Positions 24,271-31,577 of a stretch of DNA of 48,130 nt are shown in pieces. The position numbers were made by a program, and so were the translations under genes. Numbering within the stretch: position 1 is the stretch's first letter; each line of letters opens with the position of its first letter. This stretch comes from Planctomycetaceae bacterium. GTDB taxonomy: Bacteria; Planctomycetota; Planctomycetia; Pirellulales; Pirellulaceae. The notes under the pieces are model-generated. The model did no database searches, had not been told where the DNA came from, and saw only the letters and a program-made list of their open reading frames with translations. Location of the stretch: contig SXOA01000128.1 in the NCBI GenBank assembly GCA_005778405.1, positions 1 to 48,130 on the forward strand, in the 5' to 3' direction.

Positions 24271-25023
24271 ATGTCCCTCTCCCGCCGCCAGTTCACGCAG
24301 GCCACCCTCGGTTCGCTCCTCACTTACTCGTTGTTGGAGACGCTGATGACGCGGGATGCCTTTGCGGAAGACATGAAACTGCTGGCGGGGAAATGGATGA
24401 AGGATCTCAATGACCTGTCACAGTCCGTGCTCGGACAGAAGCTCAAACAGACGGACTGGCAGACGAAGGTGGATGAGCTGTTCGCCAAGGTGGACCTGGC
24501 GGACGCCCTCAAGTTCATCGACTTCGAGAAACTGACGGCGAACATCAAGCACGCCGAGAGCGGCGAGAAGAGCCTGCGGGCGAAATTCCCGCAGGTCGAA
24601 GGACTGCCGACGAACTTGGTTTTCGGCCACCAGGTCTTCGCTCTCGGCCAGGGCCGCAGCGTCGTCCCCCACGGCCACAACAACATGGCCACCGCTTTTC
24701 TGATCCTCAAAGGGGATTTTCAGGGCAAGCACTACGACCGGCTGGAGGACACGGAAACTCACATGATTATCCGCCCGACCATCGACCGGGCCTTCAAGGC
24801 GGGAGAGCACTCGACCGTCTCGGATTACAAGGACAATGTCCACTGGTTCAAAGCGACCAGCGAATCGGCTTACATCTTCAACATCCACGTCATGAACGTG
24901 AACCCCGAGAGCAAAAACCGCACCGGCCGCGTCTACATCGACCCCGCCGGTGAAAAACTCTCCGAAGGCCGCATCAAGGCCCGCCGGATTGGCAGCGACG
25001 AAGTGCTGAAACTGTATGGGTAG
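24271..25023 (+). CDS. Tat-exported cupin-like protein of unknown function
   Basis: The ATG at 24271 has GGAG 7 bases upstream and opens a twin-arginine signal (MSLSRRQFTQATLGSLLTYS) ending near AFAED. A longer frame upstream runs through repeat sequence and is not credible. The product has 250 residues. The mature N-terminal half is helical and charged (about 37-120). From about 125 the sequence looks like a cupin-type beta barrel: VVPHGHNNMATAFLILKGDF, then HYDRLEDTETHMIIRPTID and VHWFKATSESAYIFNIHV. Several histidines (PHGH, HYD, THM, VHW, IHV) could bind a metal. Tat export implies folding, perhaps with cofactor loading, in the cytoplasm. No enzyme activity can be assigned. Confidence 0.78.
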   Translation: MSLSRRQFTQATLGSLLTYSLLETLMTRDAFAEDMKLLAGKWMKDLNDLSQSVLGQKLKQTDWQTKVDELFAKVDLADALKFIDFEKLTANIKHAESGEKSLRAKFPQVEGLPTNLVFGHQVFALGQGRSVVPHGHNNMATAFLILKGDFQGKHYDRLEDTETHMIIRPTIDRAFKAGEHSTVSDYKDNVHWFKATSESAYIFNIHVMNVNPESKNRTGRVYIDPAGEKLSEGRIKARRIGSDEVLKLYG

Positions 25024-25091
25024 TGTCCGCAGATTTAAGAAAATCCTGATTCCTGATTTCAATCTGCGTTCATCCGCCCAATCTGCGGACA
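25024..25091. repeat. Inverted repeat between convergent genes
   Basis: TGTCCGCAGATT at 25024-25035 and AATCTGCGGACA at 25080-25091 are exact complements. The first begins immediately after the stop of the Tat protein gene and the second ends 8 bases before the stop of the convergent LCCL gene. It could end transcription in both directions. Confidence 0.75.
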
Positions 25092-25099
25092 ATGCCTTC

Positions 25100-26089
25100 T
25101 TATTTCCGCGGCCGCGTCTTCTTCGGCTTGCTGATCTCGTAGCCCGGATAGCCGCTGTAGCTGCTGCTGGAGAGGCCGTTATTGGTGCCGCCGACGAAGC
25201 TCGGGAGGTTGCCCATGATGGTGACCTTCACGATGCCGGTCTCGCCCTGCTTCAGTAATCCGTAATGCACTACCGCTGACGACAGCCGCGAGTCGGTGGT
25301 GTAAGGGTTGCTGCCATACATGGTGCCGCCTCCAGCACCGGTGACCTTGTACAGGAATGTCTTGCCGACCTGCCCTTCCACGGCCTTGAGATTGCCGGGG
25401 TCGGGCTGGGCTCCCTTGGTGTCGACTTTCTCCACCACCTCCTGCTCCGGCAGGGCCAGTGAACGGAGGGTGCGGGCGTCGGCCAGCTTGAGCTTGAGTT
25501 CGCCGAACTGCGTCGTTTGGATTCTGAGGCTCTCGGCGGCAATCTTGCCGACGATCTTGCCGTCCGGCGTTTCCACCGTGTCGAGCTCATTCCCTGTCAG
25601 CTCGCCTTCCGGCACAACTTCCCAGAGCTTATCGAGCAGCGCCTCGGCTTCCTTGGCAATATCCGTCGAGCCTTCCTTCGCCGCCTTCTCCAGCGGCTGC
25701 CAGGCCCGGGCCTGCTGGGCAAAGAGCTCCGCGGCGGCCGCTTTCCGAGCGTTCACATCGGGGACGCCGAGGGTCTTGATCCACTGGGCAATCTGCAGCT
25801 TCTCCTCCTCTGTCAGTCGCAAGGCAAATATTATCCGCCGCACATCCCCCGCGGGGACCGACAGCTTGCCATTGGCCGTTTGCACGACGATCGGCTCCTC
25901 CGCCAGTCGTACCTTGAGCTGACTTCCATCCCCCATCGTCACTACCACTCGCCGCGGGTCGATCGCCGCTAGAGGATTTTCCTCCTCTTCCTCCTCGGCC
26001 CCTAGCGCCCGGCCCGGCTGGAACACAGCCGCGAATGCCATGAGGAACAGAAGAAAAATGGAGTCGCGGCAGGCAATTCGGTCGCGCAT
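25100..26089 (-). CDS. Secreted protein with a C-terminal LCCL-like domain
   Basis: I start at ATG 26089, where a signal peptide begins (MRDRIACRDSIFLLFLMAFA) and ends near LGAEEEEEE. The product has 329 residues. Residues 45-110 and 165-215 hold two related strands-and-turns units (VVVTMGDGSQLKVRLAEEP and VETPDGKIVGKIAAESLRIQ), a pattern common in planctomycete secreted proteins. A helical segment lies between them. The C-terminal 90 residues match the LCCL pattern: GTMYGSNPYTTDSRLSSAVV, HYGLLKQGETGIVKVTIMG, then a Gly/Ser/Tyr-rich end. The usual LCCL cysteines are missing. LCCL domains are best known from eukaryotic extracellular proteins and some bacteria. The protein is probably extracytoplasmic and its function is unknown. 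Confidence 0.8.
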   Translation of the reverse strand: MRDRIACRDSIFLLFLMAFAAVFQPGRALGAEEEEEENPLAAIDPRRVVVTMGDGSQLKVRLAEEPIVVQTANGKLSVPAGDVRRIIFALRLTEEEKLQIAQWIKTLGVPDVNARKAAAAELFAQQARAWQPLEKAAKEGSTDIAKEAEALLDKLWEVVPEGELTGNELDTVETPDGKIVGKIAAESLRIQTTQFGELKLKLADARTLRSLALPEQEVVEKVDTKGAQPDPGNLKAVEGQVGKTFLYKVTGAGGGTMYGSNPYTTDSRLSSAVVHYGLLKQGETGIVKVTIMGNLPSFVGGTNNGLSSSSYSGYPGYEISKPKKTRPRK

Positions 26090-26202
26090 GATGTTAGCCC
26101 CGTGATACGACAAGTCACTTCCGGGATAAGACGGGCAAGTACGGCCTGGCGTTCTCCCCCCTTCCGATGTCGCGGAGTGGCGATGATCCCGGCGCGCCGG
26201 GA

Positions 26203-26224
26203 TTCCCACGCGGAGCGCGGGAAC
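26203..26224. repeat. Palindromic repeat related to the copy at 10579-10603
   Basis: TTCCC at 26203-26207 pairs with GGGAA about 12 bases later around a GC-rich core with GGA in the middle. It lies in the gap between the LCCL gene and the charged PepSY-like gene. Confidence 0.6.
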
Positions 26225-26242
26225 AAGGACGGATCGGGGAGG

Positions 26243-27196
26243 TTAGTCCTGCGGCGGTTTTTTCACCACTTTCTTGGGTTGCTTTTTGGGTTTCTTCTTG
26301 GGCTCGTCCTGCTTCTGGTCATCACCCGCCTTTCCCTTCTGCTCTTCGGCCTGAATTTTCCCCTTGGTGGTCAACTTGACCTCGACGCCGCTCTTGTCAG
26401 CGGTCTCGATCAGAACCTCGTACATGTTCAGCGTCTGTTTGTAATCCGTCACCTGATACAGCTCTTCCGCCAGTTTGATCGTGGATTTGGGGTACTTTTT
26501 GCTAACGGCGGCGGAAATCGCCTCGGGGACGCTCTTGACGGGAATCTGCTTCTCGACCAGCTCCATGGCCCCCTTTTCGCTGAACATGATGTCGATGGTC
26601 AGCCCCTTCTGCTTGAGCTCGACTTCATAAACGACTTTGTCGCCATCCTTTTCGCGGGCCGCCCCGACTACGTCGGCATCGGGAAACGTTTTCATCGCCG
26701 CTGCCAGAATCCCCTCCGGCAACTTCTTGGGGTCGATGGATTCTTCCGAGGCCGCCGTCTTGTCCTCGTCAGCCACTACCTTCTTGACCTTCTTGGGTGG
26801 CGGGGCGTCGTCTTCCTTTGCGGGCTTCTTGACAGGCTTCTTCACCGGCTTGGCATCGTCGCTGTCCTGGTCCTTGACGACCTTCTTCACGGGCTTTTTG
26901 ACGGGCTTGTCGTCATCGGAATCTTCTTTCTTGGCAACCTTCTTCGCGGGCTTGTCGTCATCGTCGTCCTCCTGAGCGGCTTTCTTCGCAGGTTTCTTCA
27001 CGGGCTTGTCATCGTCATCATCATCCTCCTTTTTGGCCCCCTTCTTCGCGGGCTTCTTCGCGTCATCGTCGTCATTCTGTTCCTCCTTGACGACTTTCTT
27101 CGCGGGTTTCTTTTCATCGTCCCCACGCAATTGATTGGCGGTCAGCAATCCGCCGAAGAGCAGGCCAAGCACAACCAAGGTAATATTGATTCGCAT
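26243..27196 (-). CDS. Secreted protein with alternating Lys/Asp repeats and PepSY-like domains
   Basis: I start at ATG 27196 because AGGAG lies 7 bases upstream and a signal peptide follows (MRINITLVVLGLLFGGLLTA). The product has 317 residues. Residues about 25-130 are a low-complexity array of KKPAKK or KKPVKK units alternating with DDDDD or EDDDDD blocks, roughly 12-17 residues per unit and at least six units. Residues about 150-285 resemble one or two PepSY-like / BLIP-like beta-alpha units (LPEGILAAAMKTFPDADVVG, then DKVVYEVELKQKGLTIDI, then VPEAISAAVSKKYPKSTIKL). The end is again Lys/Pro-rich (KKKPKKQPKKVVKKPP). Such polyampholyte tails could bind polyanions or form condensates. The role is unknown. 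Confidence 0.8.
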   Translation of the reverse strand: MRINITLVVLGLLFGGLLTANQLRGDDEKKPAKKVVKEEQNDDDDAKKPAKKGAKKEDDDDDDKPVKKPAKKAAQEDDDDDKPAKKVAKKEDSDDDKPVKKPVKKVVKDQDSDDAKPVKKPVKKPAKEDDAPPPKKVKKVVADEDKTAASEESIDPKKLPEGILAAAMKTFPDADVVGAAREKDGDKVVYEVELKQKGLTIDIMFSEKGAMELVEKQIPVKSVPEAISAAVSKKYPKSTIKLAEELYQVTDYKQTLNMYEVLIETADKSGVEVKLTTKGKIQAEEQKGKAGDDQKQDEPKKKPKKQPKKVVKKPPQD

Positions 27197-27557
27197 CGTG
27201 AACTCCTGAGGGAAGACGTGCGCGAGGACGCGTCCGCAGCCGGACAACCGCCACCTCGCCTACAAGTATAAGCCCGGTCAACACCGACCTCGACTAGCCG
27301 GCGATAAAACCCAGGGCGCCGCGGTGCTTTACGCTACACCAACGCTGGCAATGCTTAGCCGCCGCGTCTACGCGGCGAATCCCCGCGTGGACGCGGGGGC
27401 GAAGCTCCGACTATCCCGACTCCGCCGTGCAGAGTGCTCGTCCTACGAGTCGACAATTCACGCTGTGCCGAACCCAAAAGTGTTGCCCAGTACGGTCCGT
27501 TGTACTTTGTGCCACATCGGTCGATGACTGGCTCGCAGGCGGTCGCAAGCCTGCTTG
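27197..27557. other. 361-base gap, no gene seen; contains a double hairpin
   Basis: The gap lies between the charged PepSY-like gene and the small lipoprotein gene, both minus strand. Apart from two adjacent hairpins at 27360-27398 there is nothing recognisable. Short open frames here have no ribosome site. Confidence 0.4.
27360..27398. repeat. Two adjacent perfect hairpins
   Basis: CGCCGCG-TCTA-CGCGGCG at 27360-27377 and CCCCGCG-TGGA-CGCGGGG at 27381-27398 each have a perfect 7-base stem and a 4-base loop, with AAT between them. The second copies the layout of the first with compensating base changes. Confidence 0.75.
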
Positions 27558-28034
27558 TTAGGAATTGGGAACGTCAATCACGACATCAGGCACGGGAGTC
27601 CCTTCCGTAATCGTCAGCGTCACGGGCTGGAAGGTGGCGGGGACCAGATCCTTGACGTCGCCGCCGGCTTCCATCATCCCGGCATCCATTCCACTGTCCG
27701 GATCGTTAGAAATAGGCTTACCGTCCGCTCCAACTTTCTTGCTGACCGTAATGGAGTAGGTTCCGGCGAGAGCCCCCTTTTGGGTTCCGGTCACGACCTC
27801 AAAATTGCCCTGGGCATCGGTCACCGCTCCCGATCCCTTATAGCCCTGGGGGGGTTGGCCTTGAAGCGTGAAAGTCACCGTTGCCCCGGCCATTGGCTGG
27901 CCCCCCTGGGAAACTTTTCCTTTGACCGGAGTCACCTTGAAGCTCGTAAGCTCTTGGTCAGAGCCGCAGCCAGCCAGCAGGAGAGCGACAGCCGCGAGAA
28001 AGGTAAAGGGCCGAATTTGGCTGGATACCAACAT
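27558..28034 (-). CDS. Small lipoprotein with carboxypeptidase-regulatory-like (Ig-like) domain
   Basis: This 158-residue protein has a lipoprotein signal peptide (MLVSSQIRPFTFLAAVALLL) with lipobox LAGC. The mature part is a beta-sandwich of the carboxypeptidase-regulatory-like type: VKGKVSQGGQPMAGATVTFT, then SGAVTDAQGNFEVVTG and AGTYSITVSKKVGA. A Met/Gly/Asp-rich loop (DSGMDAGMMEAGGD) interrupts it before the last strands. In planctomycetes such lipoproteins very often sit next to DUF1559 prepilin-like genes. Here the DUF1559 gene lies 150 bases upstream on the same strand, so the two are probably functionally linked. The start at 28034 has AAAGGTTC-like spacing but only a weak ribosome site. 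Confidence 0.88.
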   Translation of the reverse strand: MLVSSQIRPFTFLAAVALLLAGCGSDQELTSFKVTPVKGKVSQGGQPMAGATVTFTLQGQPPQGYKGSGAVTDAQGNFEVVTGTQKGALAGTYSITVSKKVGADGKPISNDPDSGMDAGMMEAGGDVKDLVPATFQPVTLTITEGTPVPDVVIDVPNS

Positions 28035-28060
28035 GAAAGAACCTCTTCTGAAAGGATTGT

Positions 28061-28081
28061 CGCTCGCTCACTCCGCGAGCG
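28061..28081. repeat. Hairpin upstream of the small lipoprotein gene
   Basis: CGCTCGC at 28061-28067 and GCGAGCG at 28075-28081 form a perfect 7-base stem with a 7-base loop, in the gap between the DUF1559 gene and the lipoprotein gene. Confidence 0.6.
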
Positions 28082-28185
28082 AGGTATTTCAGGCTACCAG
28101 AATTGTCCAGAAAAGAAAATCTGGGGGCCAAAAAACGGCCCCCAGAGGTTTGGTCGCTGCAAGTAAGCTCGCCAGCCCACGACGA

Positions 28186-29298
28186 CTATTGAGCGCTAGA
28201 CAGACTGCGGGCCATATTATCCGCGGGCCGCGTCAACCATACGAAGACGCCGCCGGTGGCGGTCCCTCCATCGTAGCTGATGTTCTGGTTGATGAACTTC
28301 ACCGCGCCGTCGCACATCACAAACTGGGCACCGGTGGGATGATACGATCCGAATCCCCAAGCATACTGCCGGTTGGTGAAATTATTCTGCTGGTCCATGT
28401 TAATCGCGCCGTACCACTCGCCCACGGTTAATGTGCGAGCTGGGCGCTCCGCAGTGGCCGGAAGGGTGATTACTTGCGGAATACCACCCGAGATGGCGCG
28501 TGGCGTCCGTCCGTGGCAGCAAGTGTGGACACCGGCACCCCAGTAGGGACCAAAACTGGTGCTGGTCTGGCCGCCGTGGGAGTTCTTGGCTTCGCCGACG
28601 GCAATGGTGTTGGAAGTACCATCCGTGCAGTCGCCCAAACCGCTGGAGCTGTCATTGCCGAACATTCCTTTTTCCAGGTTGTTGACGATCGTGTTATGGC
28701 GCCGGTCATAATCGGTGTAATTACCCGACGAAAACAAGTAATTGGACCGGGCTACCTGATTGCGAGAATAGAAGTTTGACGGGGTAGTGGGGGCGGCAGT
28801 GATGATGGGGGCTGGATAGGTGTCGCTAGGGCAAGTCATGATTTCCATCCGCTTACTGTAGATCTCCACATTGGGATTGACAGCTATCAGATCCGACTGG
28901 ACGCCGTTTATGAAAGGAGCCGTATACGGAGAGGGATTCGAAACGCTGGAGCACAGATTATAGTTATACGCGCCTGCGGCACCCTCCAATTGCGACAGCA
29001 TCAAAACCCAGCCTGTCGTGTTCATCACAAAATGGGGCGGATTCTGGTTGTTCGCATCGGCGGGATTCATCCGCCCAGAACCCAGGATGGCCGGCGGAAA
29101 GATTTTGTGGGTGTCGTAGTAGACGTGCAATGCGATCCCCTGCTGTTTGAGATTGTTCGCGCATTGCATGCGGCGGGCGGCTTCGCGAGCGAATTGCACC
29201 GCAGGAAGAAGGAGGGCCACTAGCACGCCGATAATGGCGATGACCACCAGCAGCTCGACGAGCGTGAAGGCGCGCCTCTTGGAAGAACGTGTGCTCAT
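28186..29298 (-). CDS. DUF1559 protein with prepilin-type N-terminal methylation site
   Basis: I start at ATG 29298, where a type IV prepilin leader begins: [20 protein letters not shown], with cleavage expected before FTLVELL. A frame extends further upstream but has no supporting signal. The product has 370 residues. After the hydrophobic helix come the DUF1559 hallmarks [28 protein letters not shown] and, near the end, [18 protein letters not shown]. These pseudopilin-like proteins are present in dozens of copies per planctomycete genome; their function is not established, but the leader means processing by a prepilin peptidase. The PilB/PilT/GspE genes at the left edge of the window could provide the matching machinery, although nothing here proves that. 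Confidence 0.95.
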   Translation of the reverse strand: MSTRSSKRRAFTLVELLVVIAIIGVLVALLLPAVQFAREAARRMQCANNLKQQGIALHVYYDTHKIFPPAILGSGRMNPADANNQNPPHFVMNTTGWVLMLSQLEGAAGAYNYNLCSSVSNPSPYTAPFINGVQSDLIAVNPNVEIYSKRMEIMTCPSDTYPAPIITAAPTTPSNFYSRNQVARSNYLFSSGNYTDYDRRHNTIVNNLEKGMFGNDSSSGLGDCTDGTSNTIAVGEAKNSHGGQTSTSFGPYWGAGVHTCCHGRTPRAISGGIPQVITLPATAERPARTLTVGEWYGAINMDQQNNFTNRQYAWGFGSYHPTGAQFVMCDGAVKFINQNISYDGGTATGGVFVWLTRPADNMARSLSSAQ

Positions 29299-29744
29299 AC
29301 AAAAAACCCTTGAACTAGGATGTCCGACGGAAAAGGACGCAGATAAGCTCCGCCTGATTGGCGGATTGACTGTAAAACGTAGGGCCACTGACTGACGTAT
29401 TGTGTAAAAGCGAAGCAATCAATGTTGCATCACTTCGCCGATCAATCCACAAACCTGGCTGCCCAGGGCGAGAACCGCCACCGGCAAACCACTCCCAACC
29501 AGCCTCATGAATCTCAAGTTCTAATCCAACGGGCAACCAAAAGCAACGGTTTTTCAAAGATTCTACTTGATTTTCCCTGTCCCTAAATCTGCCGCTGTTT
29601 TTAGCCTGCCGCAGGCGCAAGGGTTGGGCTTCTATCCCAAATACTGCCAGCTCTGGCCGCTTTCGATGCAGAATTCTCTGAATTCGCTGAGAATTGCCAG
29701 AAACGACCTATTCAGTGTTAGAATGCCCGATCCAGGAGGTCCCC
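29299..29744. other. 446-base divergent gap; possible promoter for the gamma-glutamyltransferase gene
   Basis: The region separates the DUF1559 gene (minus) from the gamma-glutamyltransferase gene (plus). A TTGCCA at 29694-29699 and TAGAAT at 29719-29724 are 19 bases apart, a weak sigma-70-like match about 20 bases upstream of the start. AT-rich stretches with GAATTC/GAGAATT words lie at 29670-29695. No gene is seen. Confidence 0.3.
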
Positions 29745-31472
29745 ATGTGCAGATTCCGACCCATTTTGACCTGCCCAATTCGCGGCATTTTCCTGCTTAT
29801 GTCCATTCTCAACTCCTCCCCAATCCAAGCCTTTGATCGCGGCAGCCCCCACCCTGCCCAGACCCGGAGCGTAGTCTTTGCCCGGCAGGGGATGGTCGCC
29901 ACCAGTCATCCTCTGGCTGCCCAAACCGGGCTGGACGTGCTGAAATCCGGGGGAAATGCCGCCGACGCGGCCATTGCGGCCAATGCCATGCTCGGTGTTG
30001 TCGAGCCGATGAGTTGCGGAATCGGCGGAGATTTGTTCGTTATCTACTGGGATGCCAAGACCCAAAAGCTCTACGGCCTGAACGCTTCCGGCCGCAGTCC
30101 GTTCAACCTGAACCGCCAGGTCTTTGCGGAGAAAGGACTGCCGCAGATTCCCACGACGGGGCCTCTTTCCTGGTCGGTCCCCGGCTGCGTGGATGGCTGG
30201 GGGGAGTTGCATGGGCGATTTGGCCGCAAAGCCCTGGCAGAAATACTCGCGCCCGCCATTGCCGCGGCCGAGGACGGTGAGCCGGTGCCGGAAGTGATAG
30301 CCGGTTACTGGAAAGGAGCAGCGAACTCATTGCGGAAGTGGCCCGATTCAGCGGCGACTTTTCTGATCGACGGCGAACGAGCGCCCGGCGTCGGCGAAGT
30401 GATGAAGAATCCTCGGCTGGCGGCATCGCTGCGGAAAATCGCCAAGGAAGGTCCGCGTGCGTTCTATGACGGAGACATCGCCAAGAAGATCGTCGCCTTC
30501 AGTGAAAAAAACGGCGGCTTTTTCTCGATGCGGGACTTTATCGAGCACAGAAGCGAGTGGATCGAGCCCGTCAGCACGAATTACCGCGGCCATGACATCT
30601 GGGAACTGCCGCCAAACGGACAGGGAATCGCCGCTCTGGAAATGCTCAACATCCTGGAGCAGCACGACCTGCCAGCACTTGGCCACAATACTCCCGAACA
30701 TCTGCATCTCTTCCTGGAGGCCAAAAAACTGGCCTTCGCCGACCGGGCGAAGTTCTATGCCGATCCGGCCTTCGGCGAGTTGCCGGTGAAGGAACTCATT
30801 TCCAAGGAGTACGCCAAGAAACAGAATGCGCGTATCGACCCTCACAAGGCGGCAGAAGATGTTCCCGCCGGCGACCCCAAGCTGACCCATGGCGACACCA
30901 TTTATCTCACCGTCGTCGACAAGGCCCGCAACTGCTGCTCGTTCATCCAAAGCAACTACTTTGGGTTCGGCTCGATGGTGGTGCCGGGGGACGTCGGCTT
31001 CGCCCTTCAGAACCGAGGAGCCCTCTTCGCCCTGGACGACAAGCACGCCAACCGTCTGGAGCCGCACAAGCGGCCGTTCCACACGATTATTCCCGCCTTC
31101 ATCACCAAGGAAGGCAAGCCCTGGTTTTGCTTCGGCGTGATGGGAGGGGACATGCAGGCCCAGGGGCATGTGCAAATCGTCACCAACCTCATCGACTTCG
31201 GCATGAACGTCCAAGCCGCTGGCGACGCCCCCCGTGCCAGCCACAGCGGCAGCGCCACACCGACCGGCCTTGCGGCGGATGGCTCGGGACAGGTCAGCGT
31301 GGAAGAGGGGGTGCCGGAAGAGACGGTCGTCGCTTTGCGAAACATGGGACACAAAGTCATGCGCGCCAGCGGTGGCTTCGGCGGCTATCAGGGAATCCTC
31401 ATCGACTGGAAAAACGGGGTGCTGCACGGAGCGAGCGAGAGCCGGAAAGACGGGGCAGCGGTGGGGTATTAG
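29745..31472 (+). CDS. ggt: Gamma-glutamyltransferase-family protein (Ntn hydrolase)
   Basis: The ATG at 29745 has AGGAGGT only 4 bases upstream, which decides the start. The product has 575 residues with a possible signal peptide in residues 1-30. Family motifs include GMVATSHPLAAQTGLDVLKS, GGNAADAAIAANAMLGVVEP, GIGGDLFVIYWD and SWSVPGCVDGWGELH in the large-subunit part. The expected self-cleavage site and nucleophile is Thr385, in THGDTIYLTVVD. The small-subunit part follows with GFGSMVVPGDVGFALQNRG, PFHTIIPAFI and GVMGGDMQAQGHVQ. Such enzymes cleave gamma-glutamyl bonds of glutathione or acyl groups of related compounds outside the cytoplasm. The missing classical 'NNEMDDF' segment (here LQNRGALF) places it with the GGT/acylase-like branch, so the substrate may not be glutathione. 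Confidence 0.9.
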   Translation: MCRFRPILTCPIRGIFLLMSILNSSPIQAFDRGSPHPAQTRSVVFARQGMVATSHPLAAQTGLDVLKSGGNAADAAIAANAMLGVVEPMSCGIGGDLFVIYWDAKTQKLYGLNASGRSPFNLNRQVFAEKGLPQIPTTGPLSWSVPGCVDGWGELHGRFGRKALAEILAPAIAAAEDGEPVPEVIAGYWKGAANSLRKWPDSAATFLIDGERAPGVGEVMKNPRLAASLRKIAKEGPRAFYDGDIAKKIVAFSEKNGGFFSMRDFIEHRSEWIEPVSTNYRGHDIWELPPNGQGIAALEMLNILEQHDLPALGHNTPEHLHLFLEAKKLAFADRAKFYADPAFGELPVKELISKEYAKKQNARIDPHKAAEDVPAGDPKLTHGDTIYLTVVDKARNCCSFIQSNYFGFGSMVVPGDVGFALQNRGALFALDDKHANRLEPHKRPFHTIIPAFITKEGKPWFCFGVMGGDMQAQGHVQIVTNLIDFGMNVQAAGDAPRASHSGSATPTGLAADGSGQVSVEEGVPEETVVALRNMGHKVMRASGGFGGYQGILIDWKNGVLHGASESRKDGAAVGY

Positions 31473-31474
31473 AG

Positions 31475-31545
31475 GAATTCCGAAATCCGAATGGCGAATG
31501 AATCGCAGGACTAATTCGTCATTCGGAATTCGCCATTCGTCATTC
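31475..31545. repeat. Inverted repeat of GAATGGCGAAT type after the gamma-glutamyltransferase gene
   Basis: GAATGGCGAAT at 31489-31499 is complementary to ATTCGCCATTC at 31528-31538, embedded in further ATTCGTCATTCGGAATTC words. It occupies most of the gap to the MFS gene. Confidence 0.65.
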
Positions 31546-31577
31546 CCCTTTCTGCCTCTGTGTGAGATATTCTCGGC

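Noticed and set aside
26102..27271. 389-codon plus-strand frame rich in Leu/Phe/Val, looking like a membrane protein
   Set aside because: It is the antisense of the Lys/Asp repeat protein; the apparent hydrophobicity comes from reading AAG/GAC-rich codons on the other strand.
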